NCBI GenBank assembly: GCA_004380135.1
Contig: QXCR01000028.1
Location: 1-64,000 of the forward strand
DNA from: Stemphylium vesicarium
Taxonomy: Eukaryota > Ascomycota > Dothideomycetes > Pleosporales > Pleosporaceae
Direction of reading: 5' to 3'
Length of the DNA: 64,000 nt
In this document: positions 1-11,776 of the stretch, piece after piece
Numbering within the stretch: the stretch's first letter is position 1
Layout: each line of letters opens with the position of its first letter
The notes under the pieces: model-generated
The model's input: the letters and a program-made list of their open reading frames with translations, nothing else
The model's database searches: none
Told to the model about the DNA's origin: nothing
Position numbers and translations under genes: made by a program

Positions 1-295
1 CACCATCGCTATCAGTCCAACCATTGAAACGCCACCTTTATCCTGAAAACACCAAGAACCAGCGTTTCAGTACCTCAAAGAAAAGCCAAGTCAACTGTTT
101 GTCTAAACTCCACAAAAAGGACATGGGAAGACGGGTACGCAGGAGCGACGAAATGAAAAAGCCGTCATCACGCACTATCACACTTACTACTCAACCAAAG
201 ACCAAAGTAGCCCATCATGTCTCTCACCACCACACTAAACATAACATGCACATGCCCACAATGTCTTACCTTCCTCCACCCAGCCACATCTTCAA

Positions 296-297
296 CC

Positions 298-328
<31 letters not shown>
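296..328. repeat. C23-A10 homopolymer tract
   Basis: A run of 23 C (296-318) is followed directly by 10 A (319-328). Lengths of such runs are prone to slippage and sequencing error, so the exact count is uncertain. Confidence 0.85.
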
Positions 329-329
<1 letters not shown>

Positions 330-1135
330 GGGAGGATCGAAAGTAGGATCTGAAACCTTGCTCGCGGCGCGAATACATCTCAGTTATAAGTTACAGGTTA
401 GGTTTAGTTTTCGCAAGAAAAAACCCCCCCACCGGCTATGATCCTATTGCGCATCTCCAGCTAACAACAAGGATGACCAAGATAAGAAAAGATCCAAGTA
501 CAGCATCCTGCTATCCTACATCCTGCTATGGGCATCACTAAGCATCCGCCGGATCAACTCTCCACTACCTAGGTACGTAGTGCATGAACGACCAGCCGGC
601 CACGTGACAGATGCACAAGCTGTTTCTTTACCCGACATCCATCCGTGTACCTTCTCTTGTCCTCGCGAATCACTGCTGAGTGTGCTTCGTATCCCTTCCT
701 CTCTTCCTTCCTTCCTTCCTTGCGTTCTTTGCCCCTGTCCGCAGTGTACCTGCATAGCCTTGGTCTGGACCTCCTCAGGCTCAAGGCAGCAGTGTTGGTA
801 AGCTAGCATAAAACGCTTTGGTGACACCTTTTTCACGTGACTAGAGTGGGTGGGGAGGGCGATCGTATGTAAATAAGCTGGGATTCGGCCGATGTGACAG
901 GGTGTGTTGGGCGCGCTAGATGGCTGTGGGTTAGTGGTACGGGGATGTGTCTGTGCGTGGGTGAGCATATGTCATGGTAGAGGAAGGAAGGATGGGGAAA
1001 GGAATGGTATCATGGGCTTGGGGGCTGAGTCTTCAACGGAGGACCGGCGTTGGGGTACGTATGACGATGGAGGGGGAAATGTTGCCTGTAGAATGTAGGT
1101 CTTCGATGGCATGGGTTGGTCTGTGGGTACGTAGG

Positions 1136-1143
1136 TATAAAGA
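1136..1143 (+). promoter_or_regulatory. Candidate TATA box of the carboxylesterase
   Basis: TATAAAGA lies 102 bp upstream of the proposed ATG at 1238, a plausible distance for a fungal core promoter. It favours 1238 over the upstream in-frame ATGs. Sequence match only. Confidence 0.4.
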
Positions 1144-1237
1144 GGACGTAGAGGCGACTGTACGGGTTGCTAAATTACTCCAACAACATCTTCCTAGGAT
1201 CAGGCGTTTTCTTAGGTACTCTTTGTCGAAAGGAAAA

Positions 1238-2999
1238 ATGTTTCCTCCCATGTTTTCCAGCGGGATGTGGTCGGAAGCCGAGACCGTGACGTGTGAGACG
1301 CGTTTTGGTTCGTTCAAAGGGAGGAAAGGTGATGGCGTTGTGACGTTTCGTGGGATTAGGTATGCGAGTTTGAGGAACCAACTTTCGAGTCCAGAATTGG
1401 TGACCGAATATGGGAGTGAGGTTGTTGATGCAGTGGAGTTTGGGTACGTTTAGCTTCTTCTTCTTCCATTTGCTCCTTCTACAATAACCCAACACCACGT
1501 CCACACTCTCGTCTTACTTTACTAATGACATTGAACAATAGACCGCGCGCACCAGCCATGGACGGCTGCGCCTTCGAACAATCCACACTGATACAACGCG
1601 AAATCGGTGCAGGCCCTGAAGTCCAGATGTCAGGCACAGAGTGCTTGAATCTGAACATCACTGTTCCTGCTTGCCTCCCTGGTCCTGGATCCACGCCGAA
1701 TTTACTCCCTGTTATGGTGTTCATCCATGGCGGCGGCTACATAATGGGTGGAAACCACTGGCCGCAATATGACCCTTGCCGCTTTGCCAAGCTTTCTGCG
1801 GAGATGAACATGCCTGTCATTACTGTCAACATAAACTACCGTCTGGGCGTGTTGGGCAACCTGACTAGCGAGGAGTTGAGATGCGCTAGGTATCCCGGAA
1901 ATAACAGTCTAAGAGATCAGCGATGTGCTTTGAAGTGGGTGAAGGAGTGTATAAAAGGATTTGGAGGGGACAAGGAACATGTTACCGTTTTCGGGGAGAG
2001 CGCTGGTGCGGGTGAGTTGTTTCCCACTTTCTAATTCTCGCGGCAAGACGTGCTGGACAAGTATAGGCTGACGAGAATACAGTGTCAGTGCTGCACCAGC
2101 TGAGCTCTGAAGAACCGTTGTTCAAGCGGGCAATCAGCATGTCCGGGACACCACTCATGCTCAAGCCACTCAGCCCTTCCGCCACCGAAGCATCTTACAA
2201 CAGCATCTTGCAAACCCTGGGACTCGAGAACGCGTCAAGCGAGGAGCGGATTCGCCGTCTCCTAACCATCAGCCCAAATGAGCTAGTCGAAAAGACTCCA
2301 ATGACGACCCCTCTCACCCCCTTCGTGGACAACGACATCGTCCCACACACACCTACATTCGCGGACCTACAGAACAACAACCTCAAGGCTCTAACTAATA
2401 CCTGGTGCGAAGAGCTGCTCACCGGCTCCTGCGCCCACGACGGCAACGTATTCTTCTTCATGGGTCTATCTTCGCTCCTTCCAAACATCGCCGCCGCCAT
2501 TGCAGCTTCCTTCTCCAGCTCCCTTTCTGGGCCCGCAGCCCAGGCTGTTCTCACAGCATACAGCATTTCTGCCTCAACGCCTGATGACGAGGCCATGGAT
2601 TCCATCATCGAACTAGCATCGGATGTTGCATACCGTATTCCTGCGCAATACTTCGCTCGTGCCTTTAGAGGACGCACCTGGACGTATGCATTTACGGAAG
2701 AGAATCCTTGGGAGGGAATGTTCAAGGGGAAGAGCACGCATATGCTTGATGCGGCGTTCTTGTTTCAGAACTTTAATGAGCATCTTACTGCGGAAGAGAA
2801 AGAGGTGGCAGGGAAACTTGCGGAGGATTTTGTGGTATTTGCAAATGGGAAGGCGAGTGAGTTCTGGGATGAAGACGTAGAAAGAGTGTATGGAAGAGAT
2901 GCTGTTAGGGAGAGTAAGTTGGAAAGGCTAGTAGGAGAGGGAAAATTGGACTTGGATGAGTTGAGCAGAGCTTGGGGCTTGTTTCTTGTCGGGAAGTGA
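1238..2999 (+). CDS. Type-B carboxylesterase (cholinesterase-like)
   Basis: Exons 1238-1443, 1542-2011 and 2083-2999 give 530 residues. This is an alpha/beta-hydrolase of the carboxylesterase/cholinesterase family, expected to hydrolyse carboxylic esters; the substrate cannot be told. Visible motifs are FRGIRYA near residue 40, the oxyanion loop HGGGY near 131, and the nucleophile elbow GESAGA with Ser about 222, which is rebuilt across intron 2. The His is probably the one in THMLDAAFLF. The acid region reads AHDGN where family members usually have a DEG motif, so the acid may be Asp rather than Glu (inference). No signal peptide is evident, so it is probably intracellular. Intron 1 has donor GTACGT and branch ACTAATGAC; intron 2 has donor GTGAGT. 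In-frame ATGs exist upstream, but family similarity begins just after 1238. Confidence 0.9.
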
Positions 3000-3540
3000 G
3001 GTTCGCGACTCTCTCTCTTCTATTCATCTTGCAGTTGTTTATCCCACATGTAGAGTAGACCGAGCCATTTTACCCACGACGACTTCCGAAGGTTGTCTCA
3101 CGAGACTTGACCGTGCTGATCACGTGTTAAGACTTTGTGGGCTATATCTTGAATCTCCTTGCTGACCACGAAAGCGGTTATGCCTGTTGAAAGCTCCGCA
3201 CGGATGCATCCGAGCGCTTTCACCCCGCACGCTCGAACCAGTCTAGTGCGGGGTAATCCCCCCGTCTCACCACCAACTCCCGACATGTCGTATGTGGGGT
3301 CACTACATAGCATCTCGCATCTCGCATGCTCCAATAGCCCCAAACGACGATGTTTGCCGCCTCGAATAGCCGGCAGATGATACCCGATCGGCAAAGATGC
3401 GAGGTGTCTCGTAATGAGGACGATTGCCTCAAGGCCGTCTTTTCGAAACCACCCATTGTGAAATTTCCCTATTACTCTACATCAAAACTTCTGAGACCTG
3501 TGAATCCATCTACCTGGAGAAGAGCAACCTCCAGAAAAGC
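3000..3540. other. Intergenic, carboxylesterase to SDR
   Basis: The 3' end of the esterase and the promoter of the SDR lie here. I see no gene and no clear motif. Confidence 0.6.
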
Positions 3541-4467
3541 ATGTCAAAACCCGTAGCCATCATAACAGGCGCCGGATCCGGCATCGGCGAAGCCTCAGCA
3601 ACGCACCTCCACAGCCTAGGCTACAAAGTCGTAATCGCAGACCTGAACCCCAGCTCCGGGGAACGCGTCGCCAGCGTCCTGGGGCCCGGTGCCATATTCC
3701 ACCAAACAGACGTATCATCGTACGACTCGCAAGCGCGACTATTCAAGCATGCGTACGAATGGGGCGGCAACCGGCTCGACTTCTGCCACGCCAACGCGGG
3801 CATTGACGACCGACAGAACATCTTTGCAGCCATGGACAAGGAAGAAGTGGACGAGGACGGTCTGGTGAAGAAGCTGAATACAAAGACCATGGATGTGAAT
3901 CTCGAGGCTGTGATGCAAGGGTTGTGGCTGTTCAAGTACTATGTGAGAAGGAGTAAGGGGGCTGGGGGTGGGAAAGGGACGTTTGTTGCTACGAGTAGCG
4001 CGGCTGGATTGTAGTAAGTTTGGATCCCCGACGAATGCAAATGAGAAACGGTTGTAGCTAACAAGGAGACGTAATGATATAGTTCCATGCCCCAGTGCCC
4101 CCAGTACACGGCTAGCAAGTACGGCGTTATAGGTCTCGTCCGCGCTTCCGGCCCCAACTTCATCAAGGAGAACATCACCGTCAATGCTATTTGCCCCGCT
4201 TTCATCCCAACTAATCTCTGTCCGCCAGAAGTTGCGGCGCGTTGGCCAAAGGAACATGTTACCCCGATGTCGACTGTAACCAAGGCCATCGATGTCTTTT
4301 TGGCGGATGATACCCTTACGGGTCAGGCGGTCGAGTTGTCGCTTGGGAACCTGCACTTTCGACCGCAGCATGAGTATGCGGATGAGAGTCAGCGGTGGAT
4401 CGGATTCGAGAGTAACAAGATTTGGGATCTGGGGTATCAAGAGCCGCCGAAGAGGGCGGGATATTAA
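3541..4467 (+). CDS. Short-chain dehydrogenase/reductase (classical SDR)
   Basis: Exons 3541-4013 and 4083-4467 give 285 residues. This is an NAD(P)-dependent oxidoreductase with a Rossmann fold; the substrate is unknown. Residues 10-17 carry the cofactor motif TGAGSGIG, ADLNP follows the second strand, and HANAG stands in place of NNAG. The catalytic YxxxK is Tyr166/Lys170 (YTASK), just after the splice junction. The intron (4014-4082) has donor GTAAGT, and a Tyr codon is split by it. The protein resembles the 15-hydroxyprostaglandin-dehydrogenase-like fungal SDRs. It lies between an esterase and a P450, so a role in oxidising a product of either is possible but inferred. Confidence 0.9.
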
Positions 4468-4549
4468 ACAGATTAAACAGATTGTTTGATTTACGGTATC
4501 AAACAAGACGGCATACACTCTAATCTTCTACATCCAAGTTTTCTTACGT

Positions 4550-6314
4550 TCAATATTTTAGCCCCTCTTTTTCTGCTTTGCTGCTCTCCTCGAGCATGAT
4601 GCGAGCATGCCTCTCACTTCTCGGTTTGATATCGCATTCAAATGGCTCTGGCACGCTGAAGAAGCCAGGTGCCATTCTCGCTGTGACATGCACTTCCTTC
4701 CCATCCTTGTCCTTCTTCTTACCGAGATTGAACCCCCATAGTACGCGCGCCACATTGATGAAAAGCGAGCGTTCAGCCACGTGAACACCAGGACACGCGC
4801 GTCTTCCGGCGCCATAAGAAAAGTGATCGCGCTCATTCGGGTCAGCGCAATTCATGTAATGCGCTGCTGAAGCGGTGTGACCGAGGTAGCGCTCTGGTTC
4901 AAAAGCAGAAGGATCATTCCACAGCGCAGAATCGTTGTGTATAGCCCTATATCAAATATCAGCCAAAACTGCAGACAACAAGCGAGCAAAGTGGGCAGCA
5001 ACGTGGGAACAAGTCAGGAAATCATACCACCAATTCAACACAACTACACTCCCCTTCGGGATAAAATACCCCTCATACCAATCATCTTCGCTAGTCGCAT
5101 GCGGCATCCCAAACTTATTTACCGGCCGCCACCTCAGCACCTCTTTAATCACACTCCTCACATACGGCAGCCTTGCCTCATCATCCCACACGGGGAGCCT
5201 ATCCGCCCCAACCAGCTTATCCAACTCCTCCTGTGCCCTACGCTGCACCCCAGGAAACAGCACCATACAAAGGACAAAGTTATTCAGCGTCGTCCCCGTA
5301 GTCTCACTCCCCGCCTCAATAAGGCCCCCGCACGTATACGCCGCGCTCAAATCATCAATCCCCGACCTCGCTGGATCATTCAGATAAAAGGTTTTAGTGA
5401 AGCAATCCCGCGCCGTACCAGCGTCTGTCTCGCGTTTCAGCCGCTCCCAAAGGTCAACATACACAGCGCTGTCTTGCTCGAAGATACGCCGCCCATGCGC
5501 TTTCCAGCGCCCCATGAACACCTGCGGCACCCACGTTAGCGACGGGAACGACTCTATGGCCCACGCGCCCGGCGCCGTCATCTCGGTGAAGCGCTCGAGC
5601 ACCCCATAGATGCGGCGGATCAGCGGGTCGTCCCAGCTTGGGATCCGGTACCCGTACGTCACCTGCATGATGACGCTGGCGGCGTAGCGGCGGTTGATGG
5701 AGACGAAGTCGGCGGGGGATTGAAGCAGTTCTTTAAGCAGGACTTTGCTTTCGAAATCTTGCACGGGCTGGTACGCAGTGCTGGATGATAGGTTGAGCAG
5801 GGCGTGGCTGTGTTTCCGGATGCTGCGCCAGCGCGGCCCGTAGGGCATGAAGAGTTGGCGGCGCCCTGCTGACGCCGTGTCCTGAGCGAGAGGGGAGGGG
5901 GCGCGTGAGGAGTAGATACTGGACTTCTTGTCCATGAGGTCTTTTACTGCTTTAGGCGTGGACAGCCAGATGTAGTCTGTGCCTCCGATCTTGGTACGGA
6001 AAATGGGCCCGTATTGCAAGCGCCATGCGATCACTTTGGTGCGCACGGCTTCTGTGTCGCTGAGCTCGAGGAGGGAACCGATGAAGGGGTGGCCTTTGGG
6101 TCCTGGGGGGAGGTGTTGGCGTCGTGGGTCCTTGGTTTGGGGTTAGTGTGATGGAAGTTATGCGGTGGACGTTGGTGGTGGTTACCTTGATTGCATTTGG
6201 GACAGTGACAAAGTAGATTGCTAAAAGGAAGAATATAGGTAGAACCATAAGCAATGAGACTTTTGTAGAAAAAGACAACCTCCCAATGATCTGAATGATA
6301 TCCATTCCAGTCAT
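4550..6314 (-). CDS. Cytochrome P450 monooxygenase, membrane-anchored
   Basis: Minus-strand exons 6314-6186, 6130-5028 and 4946-4550 give 542 residues. An N-terminal hydrophobic anchor (about residues 15-36) is followed by the proline-rich hinge PPGPKG, so it should sit on the ER membrane. The I-helix oxygen-binding motif is AGSETTGTT, the ExxR motif is EVLR, FEPERY matches the PERF region, and the haem loop is FSYGAGRRACPG with axial Cys462. The type resembles fungal CYP2-like enzymes such as the O-methylsterigmatocystin oxidoreductase group; family assignment needs a search. Exon 3 begins in WWAIHND and is easily missed. It is transcribed away from the hydrolase at 6704, with 389 bp between starts. 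Confidence 0.92.
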
Positions 6315-6703
6315 GGTGCAAGATATCGGTGGGAAGATTGGTAGTACTCCAAGTGCTCTTGAAGATGGTACTCTGAAATTCTTCGATCACAATCCGTATG
6401 ATTTCGTGTTTTCTCTTACGGCAAGTCCGAAAGCTTTCAATACTTCTCTATCTCCAGCTATTTCCTGAATCTGCACAGTTCCGAGGGTTGGGGGAACTCC
6501 CATGCAGCGCCCCCCCATGTAGCTTCCCCGCAGCCCCACAAACCACTACTGACGCACCCCCAGTAAAGCAGTAAACGGGAGTCCGTGCAAGACAACATGC
6601 GCCGAAACTGTAAACCGCATTAGCAAAAATGTAAAGACTGAGATAAACCAAAGTCTTCACATCTAATCTCAACAAAGTCCACACCGTTAACAAGAAGAAG
6701 AAA
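6315..6703. promoter_or_regulatory. Shared divergent promoter region, P450 and hydrolase
   Basis: This 389 bp separates two divergent starts (P450 at 6314 minus, hydrolase at 6704 plus), so both promoters must lie here. I see no confident regulator site. Confidence 0.5.
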
Positions 6704-7615
6704 ATGCCACTTGAGCGCGACACCTCAGGCAGAACCTACATACTCCACCCCAACGGCCAGCGAACCCACTACATACTAAGCGACTTCACCGACCCCTGGA
6801 AGCCACGAGAAACAATCCTAATTCAGCACGGCTTCGGTCGACACGCCGCGTTCTGGTACCACTGGATACCCATCCTATCACGAAACTACCGCGTCGTACG
6901 GCGAGATCTGAGAGGACATGGGCATTCCAGCTATCCATCCAGAAAATCCCTTTCTCCAAAGCGGCCAAAAGGCGACGAAGAGGAGGAGAGTGGGGAAAAC
7001 GGGTATGAATATAACGTTGATACCATCATAGGCGAGATGGTGGATACGCTGGATCAGTTGGGATTGGAAAAAGTACATTTCCTCGGCGAGTCAACGGGTG
7101 GCATGTTGGGTGAGATACTGGCGGCTCGACATCCAGAAAGGCTGTTGAGCTTGACTGTGTGTTCGACGCCGACACATCTTCCTCCCCCAGCTCTCCGCCT
7201 CTTTGCTTTCGGTAGCAAGGACTGGCCGGAGGCGTGTCGGGAACTTGGCTCGAAGGGTTGGGCCGAAGCGCTGTCTCGCATCCCAGGCACGATACCGGTC
7301 TCGGACGCCGATTATCTGCCGTGGTATCTGGACCAGATTGGTGTGAGTGAAGGTGAGGGGTTGGCGCAGTATGCAGAGTTCTTGTCCACGCTGGACGCGA
7401 GGCCGTGGCTGGACAGGATCAGCGTGCCAACGCTGATTCTCAGTCCGACGCAGAGTGCGGCTGTCAAGGTCGAGGATATGGAGGCTCTTCAGAAGACGAT
7501 CCAGAAGAGTAGGTTGGTGCTGATTGACGGGCCAGGCCATGAGATTTATGTTACGCAGGCGAAAAAGTGCCAGGAAGCATTCCTGCGGTTCTTGGAAGAT
7601 TTGAAGGAGAGATGA
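6704..7615 (+). CDS. Alpha/beta-hydrolase
   Basis: A single exon of 303 residues, an alpha/beta-hydrolase-1 type enzyme. The oxyanion region is QHGFGRH near residue 41, the nucleophile elbow is GESTGG with Ser130, and the catalytic His is in GPGHEIY near 278. It resembles enol-lactone hydrolases and small epoxide or ester hydrolases; the substrate is unknown. A charged insert (KRPKGDEEEESGENG) lies before the nucleophile helix. No signal peptide is seen. Its divergent pairing with the P450 suggests co-expression (inference). Confidence 0.88.
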   Translation: MPLERDTSGRTYILHPNGQRTHYILSDFTDPWKPRETILIQHGFGRHAAFWYHWIPILSRNYRVVRRDLRGHGHSSYPSRKSLSPKRPKGDEEEESGENGYEYNVDTIIGEMVDTLDQLGLEKVHFLGESTGGMLGEILAARHPERLLSLTVCSTPTHLPPPALRLFAFGSKDWPEACRELGSKGWAEALSRIPGTIPVSDADYLPWYLDQIGVSEGEGLAQYAEFLSTLDARPWLDRISVPTLILSPTQSAAVKVEDMEALQKTIQKSRLVLIDGPGHEIYVTQAKKCQEAFLRFLEDLKER

Positions 7616-7896
7616 GACACTGCATAGCAACGTTAATATTTATTAATAATTCTTTCGATTTCATTGTTTATATGGTACAATACGCGTTGTCTGAACATGT
7701 TCGCTACAAAAAAACACTCTTTTGAGTCGGATAAGACTAAAGCCGCCTACCAGTGATAATAAACGCCGTTCATGCAACCGTGAGTGGGTTTTCTCCGCTA
7801 TGCTCCCAATGCGCCGCTGTGAAAATTTCATATAGAATGCATGAATGGAATCCCATAAGTCGTCAATGTTTACAATCAACACAAACGTGTCAAAAA

Positions 7897-9250
7897 TCAA
7901 GCTTGTCGTTCCTGCTCTCGTCGTTCGTTCATATCCAGGGCAATCTTCTTGCTGAACTCATAACAACTAATCATTATAGCGCAAGCCGGGGCAATCTTCA
8001 AACATCGTGCTGCCCAGCCTTTGAAAAGTCCAGGCATGCCTTGTTCGCGGTAAATGTGCATCAAGAAACGCGGTATGGTCTTATCTTCTGGCCGTGTCGA
8101 GCTGGCGGCGTCCCGTGCGGTTTCGCCCATGTGACGCACAACTTGCTGGCGCGTCTTGCCGACGTCGAAAGGTGTTGTGACGAAAGCGGCGACTGCTCCC
8201 GACGTGGCTCCTGCAACGAAGCTATCGACCAGGGTGTCGCGGTGGTTTTCTTGACTTCTTGATCGGCTTCTTCTTCGGACTCTTTCCTCGCCTCGGCCAA
8301 TGCGGAACTCAACTCCATCGTTTCTTGCCTCTCTCCTGCCTCTTTGATCCGTCAAGACGTTTCTTGTAGCCTCATATCCCCACCAGTAAATGGCTGAAAA
8401 GGGCACATCGCGCCAAAGCGTCAATGTGAGTCCTCGCCACAGACTGAAAACGCCTTGATTGCTAACCATGCTCTTGAGACCATCCATTGTTTCGCGGAAA
8501 ACTGTGGCAGCGGTTTCTGGGTGGTTTGCAGCCTGCATCCGTGTTCGGAACATTTCGATGGGACTGACAGCGATTGCAGCGAGTACGCGAGCTGTCGCTC
8601 CGGCCACTAGCGGTATGTATGGATCAGATATGTTCTGTCGCAGTGGCGATGCGTGCGCTGTTCGTAACCAGTCGTACCCGGCAAAGTAAATGACATTTGC
8701 TGGCACTGTCATGACGAGGGTCGGTGATAGCCCTCTCCAGAGGGTCCGCGGCCCCTCATTCTGTGCGATCTTGCGTAGTCCGTCCCACGTGCTGTTGATT
8801 GTTCTCCGCTCCACCTCCTCTACTGCGCAGTTCAGGTCCGCGGGGTTGATAGGAGCCATGGTCGGCCCCGCCACACAGAAGGGTGCCTTGTTGTTCATCC
8901 AGAAGACTTCTCTACAACACGACGATATGCCGAGGTTGGGCGGTAGATCGCGGAATTGTGTAAGTGTTGCGCCATTGATTCCGCTCGGTCGTGATGAGGA
9001 AGCGCTCGGGACGGATTCTTGTGACTGTAATCGAACGCGGACGACATCGAGCGGCGTCACTATCGGAGTCAGTACGAAGCACTGCGATGCGAATACCGAA
9101 ATGTGCAATGCGAAAAGGGAAGAAGGGCTACATACCAAGTAGAGAGGTGAGAAGACTGCCGGATACCGCAGACATCATCTTTTGCCCGAGCGAAACTTCG
9201 CCCGCGCTGCTGATATCCGCCTCCTCGGCTCGCGCTGCGGCCGTGGCCAT
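7897..9250 (-). CDS. Mitochondrial carrier, MTM1/SLC25A39-40 type
   Basis: Minus-strand exons 9250-9136 and 9059-7897 give 425 residues. It is a six-helix mitochondrial inner-membrane carrier with three repeats, marked by TPLDVVRVR, SPIEMFRTR and TPFDVGKTR. Order and wording match the MTM1 / SLC25A39-40 group; the human members are required for mitochondrial glutathione import, and yeast Mtm1 is linked to manganese and iron handling. The matrix loop after the first repeat carries four cysteines (86, 87, 100, 116). The first exon supplies 38 residues and the intron (donor GTATGT, branch CTGAC) splits the Val codon before TPLD. An Arg/Ser-rich loop separates repeats two and three. Confidence 0.88.
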
Positions 9251-9795
9251 GTTGTCGTGTGCTAGTCCCAGCGAGAGGACGGGTTACCTCGAGGCAACAC
9301 TGGGCGTATACTGCGGGTGCCGAATGGATGAAAAGGGCGTTGTTTGCATAATCCCTCGGCGCTGATAGCGGGCTACAAGTGGTGACGATGGCGACGGGAA
9401 GCTTTGACGCAACAACTTAATTATCGGAGCTACAAACTTCGCGCGTCATGAATCCCGCACCGCCCACGTGCCGTGATTGGTCTGAGGGCCGGTATGTCAG
9501 GCAAGAGAAGGGCGTGGAGCTTATCAGATTGCGCATCCATGTGGGCTAGAACACGCATAGAGTGGCACTCGTCATCGCGTTTTTGACACTCCAGACGCCC
9601 TTTCTCCATGCACGCCCTTGCAATTGAGCACCGCCGCAGTCTCTTTGAGTCACGGGATTGTTAAATATGCTCTTTTGCTAGATCCGTACCGCTAGTTCCC
9701 GTATCATACCCTATTTTCCCCTTCCACGACCGACCTGCGATCTCGGATATACCGCATCTAACCGCTAGGTACCATTGCTCTTGGCGAACTTCACC
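9251..9795. promoter_or_regulatory. Divergent promoter region with E-box and CCAAT
   Basis: The starts of the carrier (minus) and the F-box gene (plus) face away from each other. A CACGTG at 9466-9471 is followed by ATTGG (inverted CCAAT) at 9477-9481. These are sequence matches to common fungal promoter elements; which gene they serve is unknown. Confidence 0.4.
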
Positions 9796-11560
9796 ATGGA
9801 CCCCAAGGACGTACCCACCAACACCGAGGCTGAGCTTGAGTCGTTCCGCCAGAAATGGAGAGAAGAGGTGACTGCCCGTTCCAAAGGGAAGACGCCTGCT
9901 GCATCAAATAAGGCAGTCGCCACTTCATCGTCGGGCAAACCCCACGCTAGCAAAAGCAATGCTCCGGATGCACAATCCCGCAGCCATGCCCGGAAATTGA
10001 GCTTGGAAGGCGGTGACGAGGTATCATCGTACACATATCATGACCTGGGCGAGAAGCAACATGGACGAAGGCTGGATGAAACCAGCGCTCAAACCGCCGC
10101 TGCTCTCCCAGGAAGTCAAGAACCGCGATCTGCCCTGGAGCATTACGAGAAAGCCGTAGAAAAGGAGAGTCAAGGTAGTCTGGGCGACAGCGTGGATTTG
10201 TATCGGAAAGCGTTCAAGGTGCATGAAACATCATTTGATCATATATGCAGTCCCGTCTGACGTGCAATAGCTCGACTCTGGAGTGCAAGAAACATACAAA
10301 GCAAAACACTATCCACCCTCGTACTTCAAAAAGCTCAAGGCACAACAACAAGCAGCAGCAGCAGCATCCGCATCCGCATCCGCATCCGCCTCCGTACCCA
10401 AACCCCAGGACCCCAACCCCTCCAATGCCTCCGCCACAGTCCCCAACACCGCCCACCACTCCCTCCAAGGTCTATCGCCCTCCCTCGCAACACTCCTCAG
10501 CGACTACGCCCAAACCAGCATCAACGGTGAACCCCCGCCGACGGACCTAAGTCCCGCACTACCCTGCCCCATCTCGCTAATCCCCGAGGAAATCATCGTA
10601 GAAATCCTCGAGCAACTCGCCGTTCAAGATGTATCCTCCTTCGTGCGCCTATCCCAAGTATGCAAACGCCTCGCGTACCTCGTCACAACCGAGGAGCGCG
10701 TGTGGAAGCGTCTCGCGCTGGGTAAGGAGTACGGATTCGGGGCCATGCACTATACATGGACGTGCGGTATCGATGGGAAACCGCTGGAAGACGACGATGA
10801 CAACGATATTGTGCTCGGTACAGCGGACCTCAATCTTTCCGATGAGAACGAAGATGCAGATCAACTGGCTTCTCCCGCTGAACATCCCCCGTCTCCAGCA
10901 GCGCTAACTCAACTCCTGGTGCCAACGCCATATCCCACATTCCGCACCCTGTTTCGCCAGCGCCCGCGCATCCGCTTCAACGGCTGCTACATCAGCACTG
11001 TCAATTACACGCGCCCAGGTCAAGCACAGCCCACGACGTCGACGTGGAACTCGCCCATTCATATCGTGACTTACTTCCGCTACCTCCGTTTCCTGCGCGA
11101 CGGCACGTGTATTTCGCTCTTGACTGTTTCGGAACCCGCAGACGTGGTGCCGTACATGTACATTGAACATTTACATAAAAACCACCACAATCTGCCTACG
11201 GCGGCGATGAAAGATGCTGTCTTGGGCCGCTGGCGTATGAGCGGTCCCGAGATACCGACCGCGGTGGCTGACTCTGACGTGGACGCTAAATTGGGGGATG
11301 CACAGGAGACGGAGAAGGAGGGCACGCTGCATATTGAGACGCCGGGTGCAACGCCAAAGTACCTGTATAGAATGGCCCTGACTTTCGGGAACGCGGGGAG
11401 AAGCACCAAGAACAATAAACTTGTCTGGCAAGGGTACTGGAGCTACAATCGTTTGACAGACGACTGGGGCGAGTTCGGGCTCAAGAATGATCGTGCGTTT
11501 TACTTTAGTCGGGTGAGGAGCTATGGGATGGGTTGGGGGGAGAAGGGGATAAAGGAGTAG
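9796..11560 (+). CDS. F-box protein of the HRT3/Pof7 (FBXO9) type
   Basis: Exons 9796-10218 and 10271-11560 give 570 residues. It is a presumed substrate receptor of an SCF ubiquitin ligase. A TPR-like helical stretch (SALEHYEKAVEKE to LYRKAFKLDSG, about residues 115-146) crosses the intron. The F-box, starting ISLIPEEIIVEIL, spans about 241-285. The C-terminal part with TFGNAGRSTKNNKLVW and a WGEFGLKNDRAFYFSRVRS-like ending is typical of this family. An Ala/Ser repeat encoded by GCATCC units lies at about 10347-10395. The intron is only 52 nt, with a weak donor GTGCAT and branch CTGAC. Codons at the upstream TTG were rejected as starts. Confidence 0.88.
10347..10395 (+). repeat. GCA/GCATCC coding microsatellite
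   Basis: GCA triplets followed by GCATCC repeats encode an Ala-rich then Ala-Ser stretch inside the F-box gene. Its length probably varies between strains. Confidence 0.7.
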
Positions 11561-11776
11561 TTGAACAAGGGCCTGCATGTCATTGATAACTATTCATCAC
11601 CCATCATCACCCATCATCTTTCGCCGAGGAGGGCCGTCATGGAGTCTTGGTGAGCATGAATTCTTGTTTCGATTCATCTTTGTTTTTCGCATTATTCATA
11701 GACGGCTGTGCTTCCCAATGGCATGGCATCAGCATGTCTCTATCGTGGTATACACTTCTCCCTCGAACCCGGCTGT

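Larger units (their letters stand above)
1..1237. other. Intergenic region, no gene seen
   Basis: No reading frame here resembles a protein; the open frames are low-complexity or read without splice logic. It holds a homopolymer tract (23 C at 296-318, then 10 A) and a short TTCC repeat near 700-720. The last few hundred bases should contain the promoter and 5' leader of the carboxylesterase that starts at 1238. Confidence 0.6.

Noticed and set aside
3739..4518. 259-codon minus-strand open frame over the SDR gene
   Set aside because: It is antisense to an SDR with clear motifs and splice sites, and has no domain of its own.
9466..9481. HapX/CBC iron-response site upstream of the MTM1-type gene
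   Set aside because: The CCAAT is there, but the expected downstream half-site does not match at the right spacing.
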